Shown: one piece after another, positions 54,619 through 62,728 of the stretch
Position numbering within the stretch: position 1 is the stretch's first letter
Layout: the number at the start of each line of letters is the position of its first letter
Origin: CAVONV01 sp963697355
GTDB taxonomy: Bacteria > Acidobacteriota > Vicinamibacteria > Marinacidobacterales > DATDRI01
Assembly (NCBI GenBank): GCA_963697355.1
Contig: CAVONV010000002.1
Span: 248,001-312,000 of the forward strand
Length of the DNA: 64,000 nucleotides
Reading direction: 5' to 3'
Position numbers and translations under genes: made by a program
The notes under the pieces: model-generated
The model's database searches: none
Seen by the model: the letters and a program-made list of their open reading frames with translations, nothing else
What the model was told of the DNA's origin: nothing

Positions 54619-54981
54619 ATGACAGAGTTGGATCACGAAAAGCTCGAAGTCTACAAGACCTCAATAGAGTTCGTTGCCTTAGCAGATCAGATTGCCCGAC
54701 GCCTGCGTCGAGGCAGGTCCTATCTGGCCGATCAGCTTCAGCGCGCAGCAACATCAATCTCTTTGAACATCGCGGAAGGAGCAGGGGAGTTCTCAAGCGG
54801 CGACAAAGCTCGTTTCTATCGAATTGCGAAGCGCTCCGCCACGGAGTGCGCCGCAATACTGGATGTATGCCGCACACTCGATGTAATCGATGAGAAACAA
54901 CTACAGAATGGTCACGACAAGATCTTCCAAATCGTATCTATGCTGACTCGAATGGTCCGAAACCGAAGTAGATCAAAATGA
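54619..54981 (+). CDS. Four-helix bundle protein (23S rRNA intervening-sequence/S23 family)
   Basis: A 120-residue helical protein: DHEKLEVYKTSIEFVALADQ, RSYLADQLQRAATSISLNIA, EGAGEFSSGDKARFYRIAKR, SATECAAILDVCRTLDVIDE. This is the TIGR02436-type four-helix bundle, first known from 23S rRNA intervening sequences and related to Avd of diversity-generating retroelements. No reverse transcriptase or 23S gene is nearby. It is flanked on both sides by related CCCTTGCCC minisatellites and lies exactly between recB and recD, so the whole 54.1-55.4 kb block looks like one insertion. ATG 54619 has GGAGGAGCAGTAGTCC upstream. Confidence 0.88.
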   Translation: MTELDHEKLEVYKTSIEFVALADQIARRLRRGRSYLADQLQRAATSISLNIAEGAGEFSSGDKARFYRIAKRSATECAAILDVCRTLDVIDEKQLQNGHDKIFQIVSMLTRMVRNRSRSK

Positions 54982-54989
54982 TGTTCCAT

Positions 54990-55400
54990 TCCCTTGCCCT
55001 TGCCCCTGCCCGAAACAATGGAATTGTCTTCTCTGTATTCCCTCTCTTCTCTGTATTCCCCCCTGCCCTTGCCCTTGCCCGACGCAAAGCGAATCGTCTC
55101 CTCTGTATTCTCTGTATTCCCCCCTGCCCTTGCCCCTGCCCCTGCCCTTGCCCGACGCAAAGGAATCGTCTCCTCTGTATTCTCTGTATTCTGTGTATTC
55201 TCTGTATTCCCCCCTGCCCTTGCCCGAAACAAAGGGATCCGTATTTCTGTATTCCCCCTTGCCCTTGCCCGTGCCCTTGCCCGACGCAAAGGAAATTGTC
55301 TCCTCTGTATTCTCTGCCTTTCCCGCCCCTGCCCCTGCCCGTGCCCGAAACGAAGTTACTATCTTCTCTGTATTCCCCCCTGCCCTTGCCCGAAGATGGG
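54990..55400. repeat. Second minisatellite, irregular units
   Basis: Same building blocks as the left array (CCCTTGCCC hexamers, CCGACGCAAAG, TGTCTCCTCTGTATTCTCTG) but with variable unit lengths and internal TCTGTATTC duplications. It lies immediately downstream of the four-helix bundle gene, in the same orientation as the left array. Confidence 0.88.
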
Positions 55401-55435
55401 GAACGCAGGGTGAATCAGGATTACGCTGAATTATG

Positions 55436-57467
55436 AGAATCCAAAACCCCCCTTTCACCCCACGGCACCGCCCTGTCCCAACTCGGCACCGCTGCACTGA
55501 AGCAACCGTCTTTCCCTCGTGACCTCGTTCAAGCGGCCCGCGACACCGATCTCGGCGAAGAATCCCTCTACCTCGCCTGGGAGCTCACCCGACAAGTTCA
55601 AAACGCCACGCCAGAAGAGCTGGACGCTCTCCTCGTCACCATTCTGGCTTCTCTCATCAACTTGAAACAGGGAAGCACTTGTTTGCCCATTGGACGAGAA
55701 GAAGGAGAAACGTACCTCAAGGACCTTTTCGACTCCCTTGACGCCAAGCCCGAATTAGTGGATATTGCACTCGGTCTACTCCAGAAAGTTGGCGAAGCCA
55801 GCGCAACCTACACCGGTCACGAGATCCTGGGCCGTCCTGGAGACTACAAGCCCCTCATTGTGGAAGGCGATTATCTCTATCACCAACGCCTGCTCGACCA
55901 AGAAAACCGAGTCGCTGAAAGCCTCCGCCGGCGTCTTGCAGCATCGCCTCGAGCCATCGATCCGTCGAAAATCGAAACCGCGATACAGGACGTGCTGGAG
56001 CACCCAGCTGTCAATTGGTGAAAGACCTGTTCAGCTTTCCGCTGAGCAACAGCAGGCCATCCGAACCGCGATAGGCCGATCTCTGACCGCCATCTCCGGA
56101 GGCCCCGGCACCGGAAAAACATCGGTGGTCGTCTCTATCCTCCGCGTTTTGGCTCGACTCGGCGTCGCCATGGAATCTGTCGCCCTGGCCGCTCCGACCG
56201 GAAAAGCCGCCAATCGCATGGAAGAGTCCGTCCAAAACGGCTTGGTGGCGATTCCGAACCGAGGCGAGACCGATGGGGAGATCCTCCAGCACCTTCCGGA
56301 AGCCAAGACCCTTCATCGACTTCTCGGCTATTCGTCCCGCATCGGAGGTTTCAGGCATCACGAGAACAACCCTCTTGCTTACGAAGTGGTCATCGTCGAC
56401 GAAGCTTCCATGATCGACCTCGACCTCATGGATCGTCTGCTCCGTGCGACTCCGAAAGAATCTCGCCTCATCCTACTCGGCGATGCCGACCAACTTCCAT
56501 CAGTCGACGCCGGCGCCGTGTTTCGAGACCTCTTGCAAGCCAAAGAAGGGACGCCGCCAGATGATCCGAGAAGAGACACCAGCGTGGTCCTCACCGAAAG
56601 CTACCGGATGGACCCTACAGACACTGACGGTCGAGCCATTCTCATGGTTGCAGCGCATATCAATGCCGGCCGCGCCAAGGCACTCTTCGACCCAGACTCT
56701 ACGGAAGACGGGACAATCAAGGAACGCGCGGCAGTTGAAGACCTGACGTTCCACGGCGTCGAGCTCGTCGTCGACGGCAACAAAACACACAAGAAGAACG
56801 CCTTTCTCGAGCGTTGGTTCACCGACCGTGTATGTAATCACTCGCGTTTCAAGGAACTAACGAACAGAACGTATGATTTCCGGGAACGAGAACCCGAAAA
56901 GTCCGACAAACTAGCACTTCGGGAATTGTTCAAACACGCCAACAACCACAAGATACTCTGCGTCACCACGAGAGATGCCGAGTATGTCAACTCATTCCTC
57001 CACCAAAAGACGGCTTCGCTGAATCAGCGGCAAGTACATAGCCGTACTACAGCAACCCGTTTCCACCCCGGCGAGCCCATCATGATGCTCCGCAACGACT
57101 ACGACCGGGGCCTCTTCAACGGCGATCAGGGACTCGTTCTTCGGGTACTCACGGAAAGTGGGCGAGCGCGGATAACGGCCGTCTTCCCACGCAAAGAGAG
57201 CTTCGCCACATACCCACTAGATTCACTTGGGACCCGACATCACGCTTTCTTACGCCATGACCGTTCACAAGAGCCAAGGGTCCGGAGTTCGACGATGTGG
57301 GCCTGGTTCTTCCCGACCGGGATATGCCGTTGCTAACGCGTGAAGTCCTCTACACTGCAGTGACTCGGAGCCGTCGCTCAGTGGTAGTCCTTGGCACGAG
57401 GGATTCGCTTGGTGTAATAGGCATACGTAAGGTTCAGCGAGCGTCCGGGATCGCAGCAAAGCTCTGA
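55436..57467 (+). CDS. recD: Exodeoxyribonuclease V subunit alpha (RecD), about four frameshifts
   Basis: Restored length ~670 residues. N-terminal part GTALSQLGTAALKQPSFPRD, LVQAARDTDLGEESLYLAWE, then GSTCLPIGREEGE. Helicase motifs: LTAISGGPGTGKTSVVVSIL, ALAAPTGKAANRMEESV, VVIVDEASMIDLDLMDRLL, LLGDADQLPSVDAGAVFRDL, SYRMDPTDTDGRAI, and DITLSYAMTVHKSQGSEFDD then LLTREVLYTAVTRSRRSVVV. Frame changes: a C6 run near 55450 (ATG 55434-55436 region to the next frame), ~56016 (an extra T in AATTGG), ~57229 (an extra G in TTGGGACC) and ~57283 (an extra G in TCCGGAGTT). Each single-base removal restores conserved sequence. The true start is uncertain because the minisatellite lies just upstream. Confidence 0.82.
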
Positions 57468-57517
57468 CGAGGCCGGCCAACGAATCAGTAAGACTTACCG
57501 ATATCGCTTCAGGAGCT

Positions 57518-57605
57518 CTACAAAGCTCGAGGCGGTCTTTTCCTCATTCTCTCCCAGAAAGCTCTAGGACTGAGTACGCTGAATCCGCCGTATTGCTCGA
57601 GATTC
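57518..57605 (-). pseudogene. C-terminal remnant of a PIN domain toxin
   Basis: Minus-strand residues EQYGGFSVLSPRAFWERMRK then RPPRAL-stop match the C-terminus of the PIN toxin at 48505-48912 (KQYGGFSILSPRAFWGKMRK). Nothing of the catalytic part remains. It fills part of the 330-base gap between recD and the MNT gene. Confidence 0.6.
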
Positions 57606-57795
57606 TCCCCTCATATTCGCAAAACTTTTGCTGGCAAACGTGGAAACGGTAGATCAGGCACCGCCTGGCAATCAGATTCGGTGAGCCCGATTGCACCTGG
57701 TGGGAGCTCGTGACCTGCCATTCGCCGCGTGTGTGTTCCGGGATGACGGTATAACGTGCGGCGAGCAAAGTATACAATTGGAAAGAAGGAGACCG

Positions 57796-58086
57796 ATGCG
57801 ACGCGCCGAAGTTCGTTCGATCCTGGACAGTCACCGGGAAGAGTTGACACGACTGGGTGTGAAATCTCTGCGTCTGTTCGGTTCTGTAGCTCGGGATGAA
57901 GCCTCCCCCGCAAGTGATATCGATCTGCTGGTGGAATTCGAAAAGACACCAACTTTCTCCAAATACATGAAACTCAAGATTTACCTCGAGGATCTCCTCG
58001 GCGCACGAGTAGACCTCGTGACCGAATCCGGACTCAGAGATCGAGTCCGGCCGTACGTAGAGAAGGATTCCATTCGTGTCGCGTGA
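57796..58086 (+). CDS. mntA: MntA-like nucleotidyltransferase antitoxin
   Basis: A 96-residue minimal nucleotidyltransferase: VKSLRLFGSVARDEASPASD IDLLVEF contains GS(x)9-type GSVARDEASPASDIDLLV with the two catalytic Asp, followed by LEDLLGARVDLVTESGLR. ATG 57796 with GAAGGAGACCG upstream is preferred over the longer frame. In MNT-HEPN systems this enzyme AMPylates and silences the HepT toxin. The toxin gene overlaps its end by 11 bases. Confidence 0.87.
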   Translation: MRRAEVRSILDSHREELTRLGVKSLRLFGSVARDEASPASDIDLLVEFEKTPTFSKYMKLKIYLEDLLGARVDLVTESGLRDRVRPYVEKDSIRVA

Positions 58087-58282
58087 CCTCCTTCTGTTCC
58101 TAGAGGACATAGAGAAAGCTTGTGCCAAGATCAGTCGGTACTCGGAAAGACTCTCTCGTGACGAAGTCTTCGCCGATGAGATGAGGTTTGACGGGATTCT
58201 CCATACCTTACAAACAAATGGAGAAAGCGCTTCAATTCCAAAGTGGCACGACAAGGACTTGTGGCCATCCAGAATCTGGTGA
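58076..58282 (+). pseudogene. hepT: Truncated HepT-like HEPN (DUF86) toxin
   Basis: Begins as a normal HEPN protein (SRDLLLFLEDIEKACAKISR, DEVFADEMRFDGILHTLQTN GE) but then switches to an unrelated tail (SASIPKWHDKDLWPSRIW). The RX4-6H RNase motif that should follow is missing, so it should be inactive. GTG start at 58076 overlaps mntA. Expected full length is ~110-140 residues. Confidence 0.7.
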
Positions 58283-58312
58283 CCCGCGCGAGACAAACCA
58301 AGATGTGTAACC

Positions 58313-58720
58313 TCACGGTTCGTCGGAGAGATCGAAAATCTCCAATTTGAACTGCCAGCCCTCGAACGTCATCAACATCTTTCCGAATTCGTCCCACTTT
58401 ACTGGCCGGCCGTCGATCGAAAGGAGAGGGGCCGATCCATCCGATGCCTCGTCCCAAGAGATACGCCCCCGAACGACACTTTCGTCTGAGATGTGCCAGC
58501 GATCTTCTTCGTAGACGAGGTGCCGGCGGTTGAGCGCACGGCGCATTTTGCCGAGTAGCTCTTGGAATCGCTCCATCGGATCATCGAGAGCATGGCCGAG
58601 GACCTGAAACTCGTAGCCGTCGAAAGACTCCTCGTAAGCATCGATGCAGAACTTGTCCCCAAGGAGTCGCGTGGCGAACAAGAATCGGTGCTCGATCCCG
58701 TTAGCGTCGACGAGCTCCAT
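58313..58720 (-). CDS. DUF7713-like protein, probably 5'-truncated
   Basis: A 135-residue frame: NGIEHRFLFATRLLGDKFCI, DAYEESFDGYEFQVLGHALD, ERFQELLGKMRRALNRRHLV, then GRISWDEASDGSAPLLSIDG, EFGKMLMTFEGWQFKLEIFD. The pattern (RL.GD.F.A.E...GY.F.VLG, IDG...W.EFG.ML...EG..FKLEI.D) fits the DUF7713 family as I recall it. Relatives usually have an N-terminal Cys-rich part, absent here. ATG 58720 has no ribosome-binding site and abuts the broken end of the divergent DUF6880 gene. Function unknown. Confidence 0.55.
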   Translation of the reverse strand: MELVDANGIEHRFLFATRLLGDKFCIDAYEESFDGYEFQVLGHALDDPMERFQELLGKMRRALNRRHLVYEEDRWHISDESVVRGRISWDEASDGSAPLLSIDGRPVKWDEFGKMLMTFEGWQFKLEIFDLSDEP

Positions 58721-58743
58721 CGGTTCGAACGCTGGATGCTGGA

Positions 58744-59742
58744 ATGTCGGTGATGTTTTCCGGTTCGATGCCCGAGACCTCTTCTTGTCCTACGCAATCC
58801 GCTGTGAAGAAAAAGAGTGGTTGGGCGACCTCGTGCTTCCGACTCCAGCAGACGGACGACTATGGCGTGAGAGACGTGCTCGTGGATTGTGCCGCCGACT
58901 ACCTTCCCGAACCGGTTATTCGCAACATCATTGAGCGGCTGCAACAATTTGCCGAGCAGGAAACCGACGAGATCCAAAGGCGACATTGGCTGATACCCGT
59001 CGAGTCTCTGGCCAAGCAGCTCAAAGACGCACCGCTCTTCGAAAAAACTCGCATCGCCTCTTGGGGAAAGTTGACGACGGCCGCCTATATTGATATCGCT
59101 CGGGTCTATCTCGATTCCGGTGATCCACCGACAGCGCTCGCCTGGCTCGAGCGTATCCCAGCAAAAGAGACCTTCCTATCGCACGACCGCGATCGCCTCC
59201 TGCGCGACGTCTATGAAAGGCTCGGTGAGCGTGAGAAACTAACCGAGATCGCGTGGAAGATCTTCAGGAGCTACCGCAGCACCGATACCTTGGAAGATTT
59301 GCTGAGGGTCATAGGCGAGGAGGAACGACAGCAGGTGATTTCTGGCGAGACAGAGCTCATCCTCAAAGGCGAAGAGCTCTCCTATTCCGATGCCGCGTTC
59401 ATGATAGCGATGGGACGGATGGATGAGGCCGAATCGTACCTTCTCTCCAAAGCAGACCAGCTCGAAGGAGACTTTTACGGTAGTCTACTTCCACTTGGAA
59501 AGGCCATGGAGGAAGATAGTCGCCAAAGGGCAGCGACGGTCGTCTACAGGGCGCTTCTCGATTCGATCCTCAAACGCGGACAAACCAAAGCCTATTCGCA
59601 CGGCTCACGCTATCTCCGTAAGCTGGATAGGTTGGCCGAAGCCGTTGACGACTGGGGAGAGCTCGAGTCACATGCCCACTATGTGGCCGAGCTCGGTCAG
59701 AAGCATCGCCGTAAACACAGCTTCTGGTCGAAGGTTGAGTAG
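58744..59742 (+). CDS. DUF6880-like helical repeat protein, 5'-truncated and frameshifted
   Basis: Residues from GVRDVLVDCAADYLPEPVIR onward are clean family sequence: HWLIPVESLAKQLKDAPLFE, YIDIARVYLDSGDPPTALAW, ELSYSDAAFMIAMGRMDEAE, GDFYGSLLPLGKAMEEDSRQ, KAYSHGSRYLRKLDRLAEAV, ending KHSFWSKVE. Before that the matching sequence (LFLSYAIRCEEKEWLGDLVL) lies in another frame, joining at ~58850-58860. Nothing of the usual N-terminal half is present upstream of ~58770. The protein is all-helical, TPR-like. Function unknown. Confidence 0.65.
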   Translation: MSVMFSGSMPETSSCPTQSAVKKKSGWATSCFRLQQTDDYGVRDVLVDCAADYLPEPVIRNIIERLQQFAEQETDEIQRRHWLIPVESLAKQLKDAPLFEKTRIASWGKLTTAAYIDIARVYLDSGDPPTALAWLERIPAKETFLSHDRDRLLRDVYERLGEREKLTEIAWKIFRSYRSTDTLEDLLRVIGEEERQQVISGETELILKGEELSYSDAAFMIAMGRMDEAESYLLSKADQLEGDFYGSLLPLGKAMEEDSRQRAATVVYRALLDSILKRGQTKAYSHGSRYLRKLDRLAEAVDDWGELESHAHYVAELGQKHRRKHSFWSKVE

Positions 59743-60014
59743 GCCGCCTATCTGCGGCACTCTTCCAACGTCGATTCCGGTGTAGAAAGAACCTTTCGCC
59801 CCACAGCTCTTTCCAGATCGAAAAACTCGAGCGGACCTCTCAACCAAAGTCTCAAAGAAAAACCGGTTTGATCAGATTGACACCGGGAAGCCCGGTGGCG
59901 GTGAGGCCTGGTGATGGCAGGGCGCTATGCCCCGCAAAGGGCGATTGGGTCTGGTTACAGTTCAATCCGCGTGCCGGCCACGAACAAGCGAGTAGGAGAG
60001 CGGCCCTCGTCATC
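59743..60014. other. Intergenic region, nothing recognised
   Basis: About 270 bases of apparently non-coding sequence between the DUF6880-like gene and the decayed RelE gene. Short frames lack motifs. Confidence 0.4.
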
Positions 60015-60317
60015 TCACCTAGAGTCGCTTGGCAGTGACTTTGAAACCAAATGATGTCCTTCGAATATAGTGAGAACTCAGATCTCTTCCTGGTGTACTT
60101 CGTATACGATCCAGTAGTTTCCAACTAGGACTTCGCGCAAATCGTCACGGCCGAATCCGCGGACCCTCCGCCCGGCACGGGCTTGCCTTGCAGCGGTCCG
60201 TGCAACTTGGCGAAGGCGCTCCACCCAACGGCGCGCCGCTCCCAGCTTGTCGCGTGCAATGTTACGACCGATCTCGAGCAAATCGGAACGTCGACGTTTT
60301 GTCCACCGAAGCTTCAT
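60015..60317 (-). pseudogene. RelE/ParE toxin paralogue with internal stop
   Basis: KLRWTKRRRSDLLEIGRNIA, RDKLGAARRWVERLRQVART, GRDDLREVLVGNYWIVYEVH QEEI, then TGA at ~60076-60080 where the intact paralogue (40200-40505) has Arg, then VLTIFEGHHLVSKSLPSDSR to the natural stop at 60015. Overall length is 101 codons against 102 in the intact copy, so the only lesion is a single CGA-to-TGA type change. Confidence 0.8.
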
Positions 60318-60560
60318 TTGTGCGGTCCGAGCTCCTCGTCGAGGGCCGCATCTAGTTCTTCGTTGTAAATGAGTCGACCGGCCGCCGAATCGGCGAGACC
60401 TGCCGATACGGCTTCTGAGAAACGTTCCCGTTCTCGGATCCGATCAAGTCCGCCGGCGTGATGAGGATAGCGACTGGTTTGCCATTTTGCGTAATAACCA
60501 GCGGCCGTTAATCCTCTCGAAGTTTCCGAAGGAGCTGTGACGAGCGGGTTTTGAAGTCGG
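60314..60560 (-). pseudogene. Phd/YefM antitoxin paralogue with stop and frameshift
   Basis: The sequence ADFKTRSSQLLRKLRED, a TAA stop where Gln is expected, then RPLVITQNGKPVAILITPAD, then a frame change into LDRIRERERFSEAVSAGLAD SAAGRLIYNEELDAALDEEL. Compare the intact antitoxin at 40502-40789. Two lesions, and the first ~12 codons are also replaced. Overlaps the decayed toxin in the same ATGA arrangement. Confidence 0.75.
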
Positions 60561-60626
60561 CGCGCGGGAATTTCTTCTGGGCTTTTTACTGGATAGATCA
60601 AGCCTCGAACAACTCTCGTTCATTCA

Positions 60627-61445
60627 TCACGTTCGCGAGCCTTTCCAAGATTCCCCCGGTAGTCTAGTTACGAGTTTCTCAGAAACCGATTGTACCGCTT
60701 CATCGAAATTCCAAATCACACCGGGAGCGAGGAGAGGCGCGATATCTTCCACGAATGCGCGATCTTTCGCCTTTGCCGCGAGATTCGCTTCGAACTGGGC
60801 ACGGCTGATCGATGTCTCACCGTGTTCCATGTAGCGAAGGAAGCAGTCGACGATCCGAGCCGGCAGAATGTCTGGGCGAGAGAGGGCGACCGACAGATCG
60901 AACAAATCGCGGCCCTTCTTGCGTTGGTAAAGCGCTCGGAGCTTGGTGCCCATCAGTTCGTCCAGTTGGAACACCGTGATCGGCGAGGCGCCCTCGAACC
61001 ATGGATTCGAGACGTCGAATTGCCTCTGTGAAAGCCCGAGCACAGAAAAGTGCTCGCGGGTGTTGATCTCGATTTTCAACCTTCGTCGACCCGCCGGCTG
61101 GAGCTCGGAGTCGAAGCGATACAGTAGACTGACGCGGTCACGTCCTTGCTTGGTGCTGGGCGCGCCCAACCATCCGTCCAGGCGATCTCGGATTGTATTC
61201 ATAACCGTGCCGATCGGACCGGCCTCGATCTGGACGAGGTCGATGTCCTCGGAAAACCGAACAGCGGGCTCGAAGAATAGCTTGTTGAGCGCCGTCCCTC
61301 CACGAAACGCGAGCTGTTCCGAGATCGTCTGCTGAGAAAACATCTCGACCAACGCACGAGACAGCACGAGATCCTGCTCCACCTGCGCATCTTCCGTCCA
61401 CGGCACCCGTCTCCGCCAGGCGGTCACGTTGGCCCTGGGTATCAT
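60627..61445 (-). CDS. abiEii: AbiEii/AbiGii family nucleotidyltransferase toxin
   Basis: A 272-residue protein: DLVLSRALVEMFSQQTISEQ, LAFRGGTALNKLFFEPAVRF, SEDIDLVQIEAGPIGTVMNT (nucleotidyltransferase core with paired Asp), LKIEINTREHFSVLG, LDELMGTKLRALYQRKKGRD LFDLSVAL. This is the toxin of type IV AbiE systems, which give phage resistance by abortive infection. It overlaps the AbiEi gene by four bases. No lesion is seen. Confidence 0.9.
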   Translation of the reverse strand: MIPRANVTAWRRRVPWTEDAQVEQDLVLSRALVEMFSQQTISEQLAFRGGTALNKLFFEPAVRFSEDIDLVQIEAGPIGTVMNTIRDRLDGWLGAPSTKQGRDRVSLLYRFDSELQPAGRRRLKIEINTREHFSVLGLSQRQFDVSNPWFEGASPITVFQLDELMGTKLRALYQRKKGRDLFDLSVALSRPDILPARIVDCFLRYMEHGETSISRAQFEANLAAKAKDRAFVEDIAPLLAPGVIWNFDEAVQSVSEKLVTRLPGESWKGSRT

Positions 61446-62248
61446 AAGTCGGGCTCCACTTCCTCGTTGATGAAAAGGGCCCAGCGTTCGCTAAAGGGTG
61501 CGTCCTTTGAGTTGGTAGTGGGCCTGAGCAGCACAGGCCGCTTCCGCCGATTATCGAGCATCGCCGCAAGTGGTTCGGCGAGCGCGTGCTGGCCGACTAA
61601 TTCAAACAGGTACCCTATACGTTGAACCTCCGGACAACTGGCCGTTTCTGCCGCCGCGGCGAGCTTGTTGGGATCTAACACCTCAGCGAGCTCAGCGAGC
61701 ACCGTGGCTATGTTGCTAAGGTGTCCACACGCATGCACGTGGCGGATGAGGTCGAAGACCGTCGTCTCCGGCGAGGAGACAACCATGTGGCCGGTCTCGG
61801 TCTTCGTCTGCATCGTTTCGCTCGCTTCGATTTTCCTTTTCCTGAAAAACTCGAGCCGAACACTGGCGGCAGACATCGAAACGGTTGGGAGGTTCGTTAT
61901 GACCTGGAAAATCTGTGGCTGCTGATGCGATGCGCCATGAATCGCTGCCGCGCTCAACAAGCCGACATAGTAAGGTTGTTGGAGAAAACGCATTAGGTCG
62001 TCTACAAACCATGACGCCGGTGGCGAACCGGTGGATCGATACTCTATCGGGACGATCACGAAAAAGCCCCGACGTGGACTGACCAGCCGTCCCTTCTTCT
62101 TGGTGCGCCGAATCGCCGACCGCAGGGCAACGTCTGAAACATCGACTTCCATTGAAGCCTCTTCGAATGAAAACGTGTACCGTCCACTTGACTGCAGCTC
62201 CTCGATGAAATCGATGACTTTACGCTGCTTTTGGATTTCAGAAGACAT
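61442..62248 (-). CDS. abiEi: AbiEi-type antitoxin/transcriptional regulator
   Basis: A 268-residue protein with an N-terminal winged helix (FSFEEASMEVDVSDVALRSA, RRTKKKGRLVSPRRGFFVIV) and the AbiEi C-terminal domain (LSAAAIHGASHQQPQIFQVI, VVSSPETTVFDLIRHVHACG). AbiEi proteins bind inverted repeats in their own promoter; one is present just upstream. ATG 62246-62248 is preferred (MSSEIQKQRK); ATG 62263 is possible. Complete type IV TA unit with AbiEii. Confidence 0.87.
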   Translation of the reverse strand: MSSEIQKQRKVIDFIEELQSSGRYTFSFEEASMEVDVSDVALRSAIRRTKKKGRLVSPRRGFFVIVPIEYRSTGSPPASWFVDDLMRFLQQPYYVGLLSAAAIHGASHQQPQIFQVITNLPTVSMSAASVRLEFFRKRKIEASETMQTKTETGHMVVSSPETTVFDLIRHVHACGHLSNIATVLAELAEVLDPNKLAAAAETASCPEVQRIGYLFELVGQHALAEPLAAMLDNRRKRPVLLRPTTNSKDAPFSERWALFINEEVEPDL

Positions 62249-62274
62249 AAAGGATCTGCCCATTTGGTCAGGTT

Positions 62275-62295
62275 ATATACCATATTTCGGTATAT
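62275..62295. promoter_or_regulatory. Inverted repeat upstream of abiE operon
   Basis: ATATACC (62275-62281) and GGTATAT (62289-62295) are inverted around seven bases in an AT-rich stretch directly before abiEi. It is positioned to cover the minus-strand promoter, consistent with negative autoregulation by AbiEi. Confidence 0.6.
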
Positions 62296-62728
62296 TTAAC
62301 AACCATATTGGCTGCCAACGCAATCAAGCATATTTGTGTCTAACCTCCTTTAAATAGCTACAAATGAGTACGTTAGAAGGAAAAGATCAACTAAAAGGGC
62401 AAGTTGTCACCTTCCGCTATGTCGTGTTTTCCTGATTTGGCTTATTTTCCGGAATAGGAAAATCGGCTGATTAAGGAAAAAGGTGAGAGGCGTTTAGGCA
62501 AGAGACTCGAGACAAAGTCTTGCACCAAAACGACGATTTTCAGCATTTGTTGAAAACAGTCAATCTAATGAAAAACGTGCGCAACTCCACGAAAATCACC
62601 TCTGTGACCGTCCTTGTCACAGAAGCCATCTAGTCTAGGCCCGATCCTCAGACGTGCTGGATCATGGCGAAATGGTCTCGACCGATGCCCAACATCTGTC
62701 GGCTGGAGCCAAGGGCTAGGAGGTTCGT
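62296..62728. other. AT-rich intergenic region, no gene recognised
   Basis: About 430 bases between the divergent abiE operon and the HAD-like gene, clearly richer in A+T than its neighbours. It contains a small inverted repeat, ATTTTCC-GGAATA-GGAAAAT, near 62445-62464 that could be an operator or terminator. No coding frame is convincing. Confidence 0.45.

Noticed and set aside
54042..54893. Long open frames on both strands across the 72-bp minisatellite (encoding Pro/Cys-, Arg/Ala- or Gly/Lys-rich 24-residue repeats)
   Set aside because: They are open only because the repeat unit is a multiple of three and has no stops; frames on both strands look alike and have no ribosome-binding site or domain.
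54619..54981. Four-helix bundle gene as Avd of a diversity-generating retroelement
   Set aside because: No reverse transcriptase, template repeat or variable repeat was found on either side; only minisatellites flank it.
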